Below, piece by piece: positions 1 to 11,284 of a stretch of DNA of 64,000 nt. The notes beneath the pieces were generated by a model. It was not told the DNA's origin, made no database searches, and saw nothing but the letters and a program-made list of their open reading frames with translations. The position numbers and the translations under genes were made by a program. Where the stretch lies: NCBI RefSeq assembly GCF_009908165.1, contig NZ_JAAAUC010000002.1:372001-436000 (forward strand). The letters are read 5' to 3'. This DNA comes from Frigidibacter albus (lineage in GTDB: Bacteria > Pseudomonadota > Alphaproteobacteria > Rhodobacterales > Rhodobacteraceae). The number at the start of each line of letters is the position of its first letter. Within the stretch, counting starts at the first letter, position 1.

Positions 1-480
1 CCGGAAGGGCGGGCGCTGTCGCATCCGAGGGGCGCGGGCTATGTCGCCGACAGCTGGCTGGAGGATGACGGCGACATGGCCCTGCAGGATCAGGCGGCGG
101 CGCGCCCCGGCTTCACCGGCCCCAAGGGTGCGCGCGAGGCGGTGTTGGCCGGGGTGCCGATCCGGCAGCTGACCGGCAAGGCCGCGCCCGAGGCGCTGCC
201 AGGCGCCTGCACCGGCGGCGCGCTGGTGATCCTGGCCGGGGATGCACCCGAGGGGTGGGGGGCGGGGCGGGTTGGTTCGGGGGAGGCGCGTAATGCGCAG
301 CCCGTTTCGCAAGATGCGCCTTCACCTGCCCTACGTTCCCAAGCCCCCGATTGCGACCTCTGGGATCGCCGCCGCCTGCGTCGCACGGGGTCGCTCGCCA
401 TCTGGCCGGACCCGGCGGGCGGGCTGCGCATCGTCACCGCCCGCGAGGTGTCGGGGAACCGGCTGTGGAACAGCCGCTAG
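1..480 (+). CDS. ComEC/Rec2-family competence protein, C-terminal part (cut by window edge)
   Basis: The frame is open from the first base to a TAG at 478-480, so the gene begins before the window and only about 159 C-terminal residues are visible. These residues (GRALSHPRGAGYVADSWLED near the edge, ending LWNSR) resemble the end of the DNA-uptake channel protein ComEC, where a metallo-beta-lactamase-like C-terminal domain follows the membrane part. The catalytic part of that domain lies outside the window. The identification is from remembered family character, so it is moderate; an unrelated MBL-fold protein is the alternative. Confidence 0.6.
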   Translation, partial: PEGRALSHPRGAGYVADSWLEDDGDMALQDQAAARPGFTGPKGAREAVLAGVPIRQLTGKAAPEALPGACTGGALVILAGDAPEGWGAGRVGSGEARNAQPVSQDAPSPALRSQAPDCDLWDRRRLRRTGSLAIWPDPAGGLRIVTAREVSGNRLWNSR

Positions 481-482
481 GC

Positions 483-641
483 TCAGCGGCGTGCGATGAT
501 CCAGACCGCGTGGATGATACCGGGGAGGTAGCCGAGCAGCGTCAGCAGGATGTTGAGCCAGAAGGCGCCCCGGAAGCCAACCTGAAGGAACACGCCAAGC
601 GGCGGCAGCAAGATTGCGATCAAGATACGCAGAAGGTCCAT
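483..641 (-). CDS. YqaE/Pmp3-family small membrane protein
   Basis: A 52-residue frame runs from ATG at 639-641 to TGA at 483-485. It encodes two hydrophobic segments joined by a short turn. The first contains ILLPPLGVFLQVG and the second LNILLTLLGYLPGIIHAVW, which is the hallmark pattern of the YqaE/Pmp3 (UPF0057) family. Family members sit in the cytoplasmic membrane and are linked to membrane potential and salt or cold stress in yeast and plants; their bacterial role is poorly defined. The gene converges on the ComEC-like gene with only two bases between stop codons. Length and sequence are typical, so the family call is strong. Confidence 0.85.
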   Translation of the reverse strand: MDLLRILIAILLPPLGVFLQVGFRGAFWLNILLTLLGYLPGIIHAVWIIARR

Positions 642-792
642 TTACAAGTCACTCCGGGCTCTGGGTCTGGGCCGAGGCAACGCGGCGGGGGGCGGGGTGG
701 TTCCGCAGGACCACGGGCCCTTGCACCCCGACCTGCGCGCTGCCAGCATCGCGCCGCGGCCGACCCCCGGCCCCACCAGCGCAGAGGCCCCG

Positions 793-1767
793 ATGACCCA
801 GACCGATCCGTTCTTCCGCCCCGTTTCCGGCATGGACCTGCCGCGCTTTGCGGGGGTCGCCACCTTCATGCGCCTGCCGCATGTCGGCCCGGACCATCCG
901 CGGCTGGGAGAGGTCGAGATCGGCATCGTCGGGCTGCCCTTCGACGGGGCGGTGTCGAACCGGCCGGGCGCGCGGCATGGGCCGCGGGCGCTGCGCGATG
1001 CCTCGACCATGCTGCGGGCCCAGAATGGCGCCACCGGGGTGCGGCCTTTCGACGCCGTCGCCTGCGCCGATCTGGGCGATGTGGGCCCGAACCCTGTGGA
1101 TGTCATGGACACGCTCGGGCGGTTCGAGGCCTTCTATGCCGGGATTGCGGCGCGGGGCATCCGGCCGCTGACGGCGGGGGGCGATCACCTCTGCACGCTG
1201 CCGGTGCTGCGCGGGCTGGTGAAGGGGAAGCCGCCCTTGGGGCTGATCCATTTCGACAGCCATACCGACCTTTACCCGGTCTATTTCGGCGGCAAGGTGC
1301 TGACCCATGGCAACCCGTTCCGCGTGGCGGTGGAGGAGGGGCTGCTGGACCCTGCGCGGATGATCCAGATCGGCATCCGCGGCACCACCTATGACAATGC
1401 GGATATCGAGTTTGCCAAGGCCCACGGCATCCGCATCGTGCGCGCCGAGGAGCTGTTCGCGCGCGGGATTTCCGACGTGATGGCCGAGGCGCGGGAGATC
1501 GCGGGGGAGGGGGAGACCTACCTCTCCTACGATATCGACTTCGTCGACCCCTCGGTCGCGCCCGGCACCGGCACGCCGGAATGGGGCGGGCCGATCGCGC
1601 GCGAGGCGATCGAGGTGCTGCGGGAGTTGCGCGGGGTGAACATCGTCGCCGCCGATCTGGTCGAGGTCTCGCCGCCCTTCGATGCCGCGGGGAACACCGC
1701 CTGGCTGGGGGCGAGCCTGATGTTCGAGCTGCTGTGCCTGATGGTGGAGGCGAAGGCCGCGGCCTGA
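793..1767 (+). CDS. speB: Ureohydrolase of the agmatinase/guanidinobutyrase group
   Basis: This 324-residue protein belongs to the arginase/agmatinase superfamily, Mn-dependent enzymes that release urea from guanidino compounds. The metal ligands are visible as GGDH (H132), DSHTD (D155, H157, D159) and DID (D247, D249). The usual DAHxD reads DSHTD here, which keeps the ligands. ATG 793 is chosen because the family begins close to the first conserved block; the frame is open upstream to GTG 697, but those codons look non-conserved. Agmatine to putrescine is the default reaction, but guanidinobutyrate or other guanidines are equally possible, because no polyamine gene lies next to it. The symbol is therefore tentative. 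Confidence 0.75.
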   Translation: MTQTDPFFRPVSGMDLPRFAGVATFMRLPHVGPDHPRLGEVEIGIVGLPFDGAVSNRPGARHGPRALRDASTMLRAQNGATGVRPFDAVACADLGDVGPNPVDVMDTLGRFEAFYAGIAARGIRPLTAGGDHLCTLPVLRGLVKGKPPLGLIHFDSHTDLYPVYFGGKVLTHGNPFRVAVEEGLLDPARMIQIGIRGTTYDNADIEFAKAHGIRIVRAEELFARGISDVMAEAREIAGEGETYLSYDIDFVDPSVAPGTGTPEWGGPIAREAIEVLRELRGVNIVAADLVEVSPPFDAAGNTAWLGASLMFELLCLMVEAKAAA

Positions 1768-1912
1768 TCGGGCGGGAAAAGGTGAGGCACTGCCTCGCCC
1801 CCGCCCGCTGCGCGACGGTTCAACCGGAGCCACCGGCAGCACGAGACCGGATGAGGACAGCGCCCGACCTGGTGGGCGAGAAGCGCCCGCCAGGGGCGGG
1901 GCGGGCGCTGGC

Positions 1913-1931
1913 CGGGCCCTTTGGGGGCCCG
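1913..1931 (+). terminator. Possible terminator hairpin behind the ureohydrolase gene
   Basis: CGGGCCC and GGGCCCG pair perfectly over seven bases around a five-base loop. No T-run follows, so this is at best a weak intrinsic terminator. Confidence 0.35.
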
Positions 1932-1957
1932 TCCCGGTGCAATTGGATATGGAGCTG

Positions 1958-1985
1958 CGTGGCGAAGGCGATGGCCTTCGCCACG
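1958..1985. repeat. Perfect 12-bp stem palindrome with 4-base loop
   Basis: The arms CGTGGCGAAGGC and GCCTTCGCCACG are exact reverse complements around GATG. It has no T-run and stands about 140 bases before ctaA. It could be a palindromic repeat unit, an RNA hairpin in the ctaA leader or a protein site; no second copy was noticed in the window. Confidence 0.6.
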
Positions 1986-2127
1986 GATGGTGACGCGAGC
2001 TGTGTGCAGGGCCGGCATCCGTCCCACTGAGCGGGCGCTCAGAGGCTCACCGCTCCCCCCACTCAACCCGCCCCCTTGAAGCCCCCCCCACCGCGACCTA
2101 CTGTCCGCCCCGAAACCGGAGGCGCGC

Positions 2128-3297
2128 ATGGCTGGGCAACGCAAGCTGTTTGAGGATGTGGCGGCGGGGGCGAAACCCGCCGCGCCGCAGGGCGGGATGA
2201 TCGACGGGCCCTCGGGCACAACCGGCGCCGGCACCCGCCGCGCGGTGCAGGTCTGGCTGGCGCTGCTGTTCGCGCTGGTGGTGGCGATGATCGCGGTCGG
2301 CGGGCTGACCCGGCTGACCGACTCGGGCCTGTCGATCACCGAATGGAAGCCGGTCACTGGGGCGATCCCGCCGCTGTCCGAGGCGGACTGGGCGGTGGAA
2401 TACGACAAGTACCGCCAAAGCCCGCAATTCGCGCTGATGAACCACCAGATGACGCTGGCCGAGTTCAAGCCGATCTTCTGGTGGGAATGGGGCCACCGAC
2501 AGCTGGGGCGCACCGTCGGCCTTGTCTGGGCGATGGGCTTCCTCGGCCTGCTGGCAGCGCGCAAGATGCCTGCGGGCTGGACGATGCGGCTGCTGGCGCT
2601 TGGCGGGCTTGGCGGGCTGCAGGGCGCGATCGGCTGGTGGATGGTTTCCTCGGGGCTGGAGGAGGGGCAGGTCACCGTCGCCTCCTACCGGCTGGCGACA
2701 CATCTGGGCATCGCCTTCGTAATCCTCGGGTTGATCGCCTGGTATTCCCTGACGCTGGCGCGCAGCCCGGCCGCCCTGCTGCAGGCGCGGCGGGTGCGCG
2801 AGGCCAAGCTGTTCTCCATGTCCACCGGCCTGATGCATTTCGCCTTCCTGCAGATCCTGCTGGGCGCGCTGGTCGCCGGGATCGATGCCGGGCGCAGCTT
2901 TCCGACCTGGCCCTTGATGAATGGCAGCTTCTTCCCCGCCGATGCCTTCTACGTGCCGGACGGGCAGGGCGGCGGCGCCCCGGTCTGGCGGGCGTTCTTC
3001 GAGAATCCAGGCCTCGTGCAGTTCATTCACCGCATGGCCGGCTACCTGCTGGCGGCTTTTGCCGTGGTCGTCTTCCTGCGCGGGCGAAAGTCGGTCCATG
3101 CCGCGACCCGCTCTGCCGCGACCATGATGCTGCTTATGATGGCAGTTCAGGTCGCGCTTGGCATTGTCACCGTGCTGCATGCCGCGCCGCTGGCCCTGGG
3201 CCTTGCGCATCAGCTGGGCGCCGTGGTGCTGTTCGTGCTGATCCTGCGCCTGCGCCATGCCGCGCAATACCCCACCGTTCAATCGCTGCGAGGCTGA
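2128..3297 (+). CDS. ctaA: Heme A synthase (Cox15/CtaA type)
   Basis: This 389-residue membrane protein oxidises the C8 methyl of heme O to the formyl group of heme A for aa3-type cytochrome oxidase. Conserved pieces include VGGLTRLTDSGLS after the first membrane segment, the E120-W-G-H123 motif in a histidine-bearing helix, and later helices ending near HQLGAVVLFVLILRLRH. The length and the roughly 40-residue cytoplasmic N-terminus fit the alphaproteobacterial Cox15-like group. GGAGG lies seven bases upstream of the ATG. The next gene starts two bases after the stop, so the two are probably cotranscribed even though their functions are unrelated. Confidence 0.93.
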   Translation: MAGQRKLFEDVAAGAKPAAPQGGMIDGPSGTTGAGTRRAVQVWLALLFALVVAMIAVGGLTRLTDSGLSITEWKPVTGAIPPLSEADWAVEYDKYRQSPQFALMNHQMTLAEFKPIFWWEWGHRQLGRTVGLVWAMGFLGLLAARKMPAGWTMRLLALGGLGGLQGAIGWWMVSSGLEEGQVTVASYRLATHLGIAFVILGLIAWYSLTLARSPAALLQARRVREAKLFSMSTGLMHFAFLQILLGALVAGIDAGRSFPTWPLMNGSFFPADAFYVPDGQGGGAPVWRAFFENPGLVQFIHRMAGYLLAAFAVVVFLRGRKSVHAATRSAATMMLLMMAVQVALGIVTVLHAAPLALGLAHQLGAVVLFVLILRLRHAAQYPTVQSLRG

Positions 3298-3298
3298 T

Positions 3299-4780
3299 AT
3301 GACCGCATTCCCCGAGCTGATCGCCTTCCAACGAGATACCGAAGCCCTGTCGCAGGTGATGGGGCGGCTCGGGTGGGATCAGGAGACGGTGATGCCGCGC
3401 GGCGCGGCTGGCCAGCGCGCCGATGAGATGGGGGCGCTGGAAAGCGTTCTGCACGCCCGCCGCACCGATCCGCGCATCGGCGAGTGGTTGGCGAAATCCG
3501 AGGCTGCCGATGCCGAGGGCGCGCGCATGCTGGCGCTGATCGCCCGCAGCTTTTCGCGCAGTCAGTGCGTGCCGGCGCGGCTGGCGGCCGAACTCGCGCG
3601 CACCACCAGCCTGGCGCAGGGCACCTGGGCCGAGGCGCGGGCGCGGGGGGATGTGCAGCACTTCTTGCCGACCCTGCGGCAGGTGGTGATGCTGAAGCGC
3701 GAGCAGGGGCAGGCGCTGTGCGAGGGCACCGATGCCGCCACCGCCTATGACGCGCTGCTGGAAGATTACGAGCCCGAGACCCGGGCCGAGGACATCGCGG
3801 CCATCTTCGACCGGATGCGCCCGCGTCTGGTCGCCCTGCGCAATGCCGTGCTGGGGTCGGGCAAGATCCCGGACCCGCTGCGCGGCGAGTTCGCGCAGGA
3901 CAGCCAGCTGCGGCTGGCGCGGAAGATGGCCGAGGCCTTCGGCTATGACTTCACCCGCGGCCGGCTGGATCTGGCAGTGCATCCGTTCAGCTCCGGCTCT
4001 GGCGCCGATGTGCGGATCACCACGCGGGTGGTGGAGACCGATCCCTTCAACTGCCTCTATTCCACCATCCATGAGGTCGGCCATGCCTGCTATGAACAGG
4101 GCATCGCGCCGCAGTATGCGCTGACGCCGCTGGGGCAGGGCGTGTCGATGGGGGTGCATGAAAGCCAGAGCCGGATCTATGAGAACCAGCTTGGCCGCTC
4201 TGCCCCCTTCACGGCCTGGATCTTCGCGCAGATGCAGCAGGAATTCGGCGACTTCGGCGTGGACAGCCCCGAGGCCTTCCACGGCATCGTCAACCGCGTG
4301 CAGCCCGGCTTCATCCGCACCGAGGCGGATGAGGTGCATTACAACCTGCATGTGATGATGCGCTTCGATATAGAGCGGCAGCTGATCGACGGATCATTGG
4401 ACGTGGGCGATCTGGAGGAGGCGTGGAATGCCCGTTTCCTGCAGGATTTCGGCGTGGCGGTGGACAAGCCCGCGCATGGGCTGCTGCAGGATGTGCATTG
4501 GTCGGTGGGCCTGTTCGGCTATTTCCCCACCTACACCCTTGGCAATGTCTATGCCGGCTGCCTGATGCAGGCGCTGCGCAAGGCCGTGCCGGACCTCGAC
4601 GCGCAACTGGCGCGCGGCGATCTGGCCCCGGCGACCGGCTGGCTGCGGGAGAATGTGCAGCAGCATGGCGGGCTGATGGCGCCGCGCGAGGTGATCACCC
4701 GCGCCTGCGGCGCCGCGCCGACCGAGGGGCCGCTGCTCGACTATCTCGACGCGAAGTTCGGCGCGATCTACGGGCTGTGA
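3299..4780 (+). CDS. Carboxypeptidase Taq, metallopeptidase family M32
   Basis: The 493-residue protein is a zinc carboxypeptidase that trims C-terminal residues from peptides in the cytoplasm. The active site H258-E-V-G-H262 lies inside STIHEVGHACYEQG, and the third ligand is probably E288 in MGVHESQSR; the family motif HPFSSG precedes them. ATG 3299 is preferred over ATG 3257, which would overlap ctaA. It lies two bases after the ctaA stop, with GCGAGG just upstream. The frame is full length for M32 enzymes, with no defects seen. Confidence 0.92.
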   Translation: MTAFPELIAFQRDTEALSQVMGRLGWDQETVMPRGAAGQRADEMGALESVLHARRTDPRIGEWLAKSEAADAEGARMLALIARSFSRSQCVPARLAAELARTTSLAQGTWAEARARGDVQHFLPTLRQVVMLKREQGQALCEGTDAATAYDALLEDYEPETRAEDIAAIFDRMRPRLVALRNAVLGSGKIPDPLRGEFAQDSQLRLARKMAEAFGYDFTRGRLDLAVHPFSSGSGADVRITTRVVETDPFNCLYSTIHEVGHACYEQGIAPQYALTPLGQGVSMGVHESQSRIYENQLGRSAPFTAWIFAQMQQEFGDFGVDSPEAFHGIVNRVQPGFIRTEADEVHYNLHVMMRFDIERQLIDGSLDVGDLEEAWNARFLQDFGVAVDKPAHGLLQDVHWSVGLFGYFPTYTLGNVYAGCLMQALRKAVPDLDAQLARGDLAPATGWLRENVQQHGGLMAPREVITRACGAAPTEGPLLDYLDAKFGAIYGL

Positions 4781-4799
4781 TCAAGGCTTTGCGCGGGCG

Positions 4800-5564
4800 T
4801 CACTCCAGCCCGCGCAGTTGCAGCGGGGCCAGCGGGGTGACCGGGCGGAACATCTGCCGCGCGGCCGGGGCGCGGGCAGAGCGGTCGGCGCCGAGTGTCA
4901 GGCTGACCGACAGGCGGGCGACCGTTTCCGCCTTGAGGCTGTCCTCGCCCCAAAGCCCCGTGCGCCCGATCGAGGCGTCGATCACCACCGGCGCCGCGGC
5001 CAGATGCCAGCGTGCGCCGATCCGGCCCTCGTATCCGGTGGCGGAGAAGCCCGGCTCGTCATATTCGGCGACCATCCCGGCGACATAGACGCCCACCCGG
5101 TCCGACAGCGCATGGTCCAGCGCGCCTTGGGCAAAGATGAAATCGAAGCTGCCGGGGTTGCGCACGCCGATGCCGGCCTTGGCCTCGGCGCGGGTCGAAG
5201 GTCCGACGTCGACCATCGCCTCGGCCCCCATCGCCAGCGTCGTTGCCGCCACGCCGTCAAGGTCAGAGATATGGCCGAACAGCCCGTATTTCCACCCGCG
5301 CCCCGGCGCCATATAGAGGTGCCCGTCGATGGAGCCAAGCGCGCCGGTGGCCTGATCGGTCAGCCCCAGATCGAATTGCAGCCCGTGATGGCCGGTGATG
5401 GCGAAGTCGATGGAGAGGCTGGCATTGGCATATGTCTCGCCATCCACTGACACCGCGCCGACCCGCGCCTCGGCTTGGGTGAAGCCGAGGCTGGATTGCG
5501 AAAGCGCCGGGCTGGCGAGGCAAAGCGGGGCGGCGAGGCAGGCGCAGAGGGCTGCGGTTTTCAT
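4800..5564 (-). CDS. Exported protein of unknown function, possibly outer-membrane beta-structured
   Basis: The 254-residue product begins with a clear Sec signal peptide (MKTAALCACLAAPLCLASPALSQ), so it is periplasmic or outer-membrane. The mature part is glycine-rich with alternating hydrophobic and polar residues typical of beta strands, such as YGLFGHISDL and VGVYVAGMVAEYDEP. This would fit a small porin-like barrel, but no family was recognised. It is transcribed toward the M32 gene and has its own upstream region of about 170 bases shared with the 3' side of gyrA. That region contains AT-rich TTAAG/CTTAA sequence that could hold the promoter. Confidence 0.7.
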   Translation of the reverse strand: MKTAALCACLAAPLCLASPALSQSSLGFTQAEARVGAVSVDGETYANASLSIDFAITGHHGLQFDLGLTDQATGALGSIDGHLYMAPGRGWKYGLFGHISDLDGVAATTLAMGAEAMVDVGPSTRAEAKAGIGVRNPGSFDFIFAQGALDHALSDRVGVYVAGMVAEYDEPGFSATGYEGRIGARWHLAAAPVVIDASIGRTGLWGEDSLKAETVARLSVSLTLGADRSARAPAARQMFRPVTPLAPLQLRGLE

Positions 5565-5738
5565 GGGTCATCTCCTTGGCGGGCGGGGGCGGAAGAGTGC
5601 GTCTCTCGTCGTCCCGGCTGTTGCCAAGCGTTGTCCCATAAAGGTTTCGTTAAGGAAATTACTTAAGTGTCAATTGGTTAAACGGTAAACGCCGCCCCTC
5701 TCGGGACGACGTTTCCAAAATCTCGCAAGGCGAGTGGC

Positions 5739-8468
<2,730 letters not shown>

Positions 8469-8513
8469 GGTGCTGTCCGCCTATTTGGTCTTGTCCAGAT
8501 CTTGTTGCGCGGG

Positions 8514-8543
8514 ACTATAGCCCATCCCATCCGTTGGGTGCAA
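8514..8543 (-). promoter_or_regulatory. Probable gyrA promoter
   Basis: On the minus strand TTGCAC (8543-8538) and TATAGT (8519-8514) are separated by 18 bases, close to the housekeeping consensus. The start codon of gyrA would follow about 38 bases after the transcript start. Confidence 0.55.
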
Positions 8544-8660
8544 TGCCGGGGGACCGCGCCGGCCAGCAGCCACCGGATGTGAGTGACAACATATTGTTTT
8601 CGTTGATTTTTAATCAGGTCGTGGCACTCTGGATCCAGAAGAAACGTCAGGAGGCATGAC

Positions 8661-8984
8661 ATGCACAGGCAATCCCCCTCAAAACCCGGCCTCGCCAGCC
8701 CCAAATCCGGGTCCGGCCCCGCCCCCGAAACAGAGCTGATGCTGCGCGGCTACGGGCTGACCACGGCCGAGCTGTATTACCGGATGCCCGACTACCGGCA
8801 TGTGCTCAACAGCTACATCTGGCAGGACTACGACCTTGCGCCAGACTATCCGCAGCTGTTCCGCTTCATCGAGTTCTGGCAGGACAAGATCGAGGGCCCG
8901 CTGCATTCGGTGCGCTTCACCCACCGCAAGCTTATCGCGCCAGGGTCATGGCGCAATGTGGTGGGGGAGTTCACGATACATTAG
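8661..8984 (+). CDS. usg: Usg family protein
   Basis: This 107-residue protein carries the conserved block ELMLRGYGLTTAELYYRMPD followed by a tryptophan- and aromatic-rich second half (WQDYDLAPDYPQL, IEFWQDKIEG), which is the Usg family of alphaproteobacteria. The family is named from its position upstream of trp genes in some species, and its biochemical role is not established. Here it stands alone between divergent gyrA and convergent dsbB, with no trp gene in view. AGGAGG at 8649-8654 sits six bases before the ATG and settles the start. The roughly 25 N-terminal residues rich in Ser/Pro/Lys are likely variable. Confidence 0.85.
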   Translation: MHRQSPSKPGLASPKSGSGPAPETELMLRGYGLTTAELYYRMPDYRHVLNSYIWQDYDLAPDYPQLFRFIEFWQDKIEGPLHSVRFTHRKLIAPGSWRNVVGEFTIH

Positions 8985-8995
8985 GCGCGCCCGGA

Positions 8996-9490
8996 TCACG
9001 CGCGTTTCGACGCCGCATAAAGCCAGACTCCGGCCAGTGCGAAACTGGCCAGCACGTTCCAGCTGGCCATCGACAGGCCCAGAAGCTCCCACGCCACCTC
9101 ATCGCAGCGCACCAGCGGCGCGGCCATGATCTGGTTCAGCAGGTCGTCCGCCGACACGCCGGTGACCCCGGACGAGGTGCAACTCGACGGCCCCTCCCAC
9201 CACGCCCGCTCCACCCCGGTGTGATAGATGCCGATGGCACCGGAAGTTGCCGCCGCCAGCGCGCCCAGTCCCAGCAGCGCCCGGCGCGGCACGAAGACCG
9301 CAAGGATGCCGATGGCGATGGCCACCACATGCGGCCAGCGCTGCCACAGGCACATGGGGCAGGGGGCATAGCCAAGCGCCTGGAACATCAGCGCCCCGGC
9401 CAGCAGCCCCGCCGATCCGGCAGCGGCCAGCGCGACCCAGAGGCTGCGGCCCCAGAGTTGCGGGGTGAAAAGGATGCGGCGGGCGCTCAT
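8996..9490 (-). CDS. dsbB: Disulfide bond formation protein B
   Basis: The 164-residue inner-membrane protein has four hydrophobic segments and the DsbB redox pattern. The first periplasmic pair is C44-P-M-C47 in GYAPCPMCLWQRWPH and the second is C104 with C129. DsbB reoxidises DsbA and passes electrons to quinone. The CPMC pair is a variant of the classic CxxC and still fits the family. ATG 9490 is chosen because upstream codons are basic and non-conserved. It ends 11 bases from the convergent usg stop. No dsbA is in the window. Confidence 0.88.
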   Translation of the reverse strand: MSARRILFTPQLWGRSLWVALAAAGSAGLLAGALMFQALGYAPCPMCLWQRWPHVVAIAIGILAVFVPRRALLGLGALAAATSGAIGIYHTGVERAWWEGPSSCTSSGVTGVSADDLLNQIMAAPLVRCDEVAWELLGLSMASWNVLASFALAGVWLYAASKRA

Positions 9491-9711
9491 GCGCGGCGCT
9501 CCGCTGTTCTGCCGATGACCTGTTGCATGGTGCCTCTGCCGCTTCGCCCCTGCGCTCCTTTGGCCACGGCGGCGGCGCGAGGTCAAGCATCCCTGCACCT
9601 TGGCGGGCCACGGAACCGCGAGCACCCGCCGCGCATTGCACCTGCGCGATTGGCAGCGCCGCGCCGGGACGGTAGCTTCGGCCCGCGGGATCACAAGGGG
9701 GGCGGACCAGG

Positions 9712-10578
9712 ATGCGGTGGCAAGGACGGCGCGGCAGCAGCAATATCGAGGACCGCCGGCGGTCCGGCAGCCGCATGGGCGGCGGCGGCATCCAGATCGG
9801 CGGGCTCGGCCTTGTGGCCGTGGTGCTGATCGGCTGGGTCCTGGGGGTGGACGTGACGCCCTTGCTCAACGGCACCACCGGCGGCAGCGGGGACGGTGAG
9901 TGGACGCAAGAGGGCGCCGAGCTGACCGAGCACGACATTCAGGTCGGCGAGTTCGTCTCTGTCACCCTCGCCGACACCGAGGAGGTCTGGGCGGGCATCT
10001 TCGCCGAAACCGGGATCGCCTACGACCCGGCGACGCTGGTGCTGTTCAAGGGCGTGACGCAATCCCCCTGCGGCGGCGCCTCGGGCGCGACCGGGCCTTT
10101 CTATTGCCCGGGCGACAACAAGGTCTATCTCGACACCGCCTTCTTCGACACGCTGGAGCAGCAGCTGGGGGCCAAGGGCGATTTCGCCGCCGCCTATGTG
10201 ATCGCGCACGAGGTTGCCCACCATGTGCAGAACGAGCTGGGGATCCTCGGCGAGGCGCACCAGATGCGCGCGCAGGCCAGCGAAGCGCAATCCAACGCCA
10301 TTTCCGTGCGGATCGAGTTGCAGGCCGACTGTTTCTCGGGCGTCTTCGCCAACCATGCCGGCGCCCGCTTCGGCAGCATCGAGCCCGGCGACATTGCCGA
10401 GGCGATGAACGCCGCGCGGCAGATCGGCGACGATACCTTGCAGCGCAGCGCCGGCCGGGTGCCGATGCCGCACACCTTCACGCATGGCACGTCAGAGCAG
10501 CGCGAGGACTGGTTCCGCCGCGGCTATGAGAGCGGGCAGATCGAGGCCTGCGACACCATCGGCGCGCGCAGCCTGTAG
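9712..10578 (+). CDS. Neutral zinc metallopeptidase, YpfJ/KPN_02809 family
   Basis: This 288-residue protein begins with a basic cytoplasmic stretch (about residues 1-28), has a glycine-rich single membrane segment (30-46), and then a periplasmic domain with the zinc site H166-E-V-A-H170-H. The family block GPFYCPGDNKVYLD precedes the zinc site and ELQADCFSG follows it; the latter probably supplies a further ligand. Natural substrates of this family are unknown. The gene stands alone with GGACCAGG before the ATG and is followed by a direct repeat and a tRNA gene. The length is normal for the family. Confidence 0.9.
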   Translation: MRWQGRRGSSNIEDRRRSGSRMGGGGIQIGGLGLVAVVLIGWVLGVDVTPLLNGTTGGSGDGEWTQEGAELTEHDIQVGEFVSVTLADTEEVWAGIFAETGIAYDPATLVLFKGVTQSPCGGASGATGPFYCPGDNKVYLDTAFFDTLEQQLGAKGDFAAAYVIAHEVAHHVQNELGILGEAHQMRAQASEAQSNAISVRIELQADCFSGVFANHAGARFGSIEPGDIAEAMNAARQIGDDTLQRSAGRVPMPHTFTHGTSEQREDWFRRGYESGQIEACDTIGARSL

Positions 10579-10580
10579 GC

Positions 10581-10640
10581 CCTCGCGCGCTGCGCGCGTT
10601 CGGCAAATGCGCGGTGCTTGCCAGACCTCGCGCGCTGCGC
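10581..10640. repeat. Short direct repeat, 15 bases, two copies
   Basis: CCTCGCGCGCTGCGC occurs at 10581-10595 and again at 10626-10640, in the gap between the metallopeptidase and the tRNA gene. Each copy is itself largely self-complementary. No function can be assigned. Confidence 0.6.
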
Positions 10641-10719
10641 TAGGACGGCAGCCGGAAATCCCGGGCCTTCTCCAGGCTCAGGATCCCGGACAAGACGTGC
10701 CGCGACGGGCGGCCCACAT

Positions 10720-10804
10720 GCGGGTGTGGTGGAATTGGTAGACGCGCCGGACTCAAAATCCGGTTCCGCAAGGAGTGTCGGTTCGATCCCGACCACCCGC
10801 ACCA
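10720..10804 (+). tRNA. tRNA-Leu, anticodon CAA
   Basis: A full cloverleaf can be drawn. The acceptor arm GCGGGTG (10720-10726) pairs with CACCCGC (10794-10800), followed by discriminator A and an encoded CCA (10802-10804). The anticodon stem CCGGA/TCCGG encloses the loop CTCAAAA, giving anticodon CAA, which reads UUG leucine codons. A long variable arm (class II tRNA) and the T-arm sequence GGTTCGATCC are visible. The roughly 1.15-kb non-coding stretch begins immediately behind it. Confidence 0.96.
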
Positions 10805-11270
10805 CCTTCAGGCGACTGAATCCCAGCCAGAAGACGCCCCATGCCGGGCGCGTCGACGCCCCGCTGCGGCCTCGTCGCAACTGTTGAGGGTTTTTCTGCA
10901 ATCCTCGCCAGAAGGCAGATTGTTGCCGGTTCCACCGAACCGCACTCCACTCTGGGCCTGCCGCGGTGCAGCGCGAGGCGCGCGTCCTCCGGTTAACGGA
11001 ATGTGCCGCATTTGCCGAATCGAGGCTCGGTTTGGTCCAGGTCGAATCACTTGCAGGCGCCCGAACGGCAGTTTCGGTGAGTATCCGGCAACAATATTCC
11101 CAATTCGGTGATTTTGGTGTCACTTTCTAAACTCGGGTGATTAGCCATGTTTCTGCCTTTTTTGGGCGCCCCGGATGCCGCCGCGCAGCATCCTGGTGAT
11201 GCTGATACGGAAACGATACTGCAACTGCAGCGCGAACCAGCACACGCCTGACGGGGTGTCCCGCGCAGGG

Positions 11271-11284
11271 AAATCCGCGGATTT
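11271..11284. promoter_or_regulatory. Perfect 14-base palindrome in the region before the Hint genes
   Basis: AAATCCGCGGATTT is its own reverse complement and lies in the AT-richer part of the long gap. It could be a dimeric regulator site. No matching regulator gene is adjacent. Confidence 0.4.

Larger units (their letters stand above)
1768..2127. other. Intergenic stretch, 360 bases, no gene seen
   Basis: No convincing reading frame was found between the ureohydrolase stop and the ctaA start. The stretch holds two hairpin-forming inverted repeats, listed separately at 1913-1931 and 1958-1985. It also holds a C-rich run just before ctaA and a GGAGG ribosome binding site directly upstream of the ctaA ATG. 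Confidence 0.5.

Noticed and set aside
5600-5715. CtrA-type TTAA-N7-TTAA site in the AT-rich gap behind gyrA
   Set aside because: TTAA pairs are present, but at spacings of 9 and 11 bases rather than 7.
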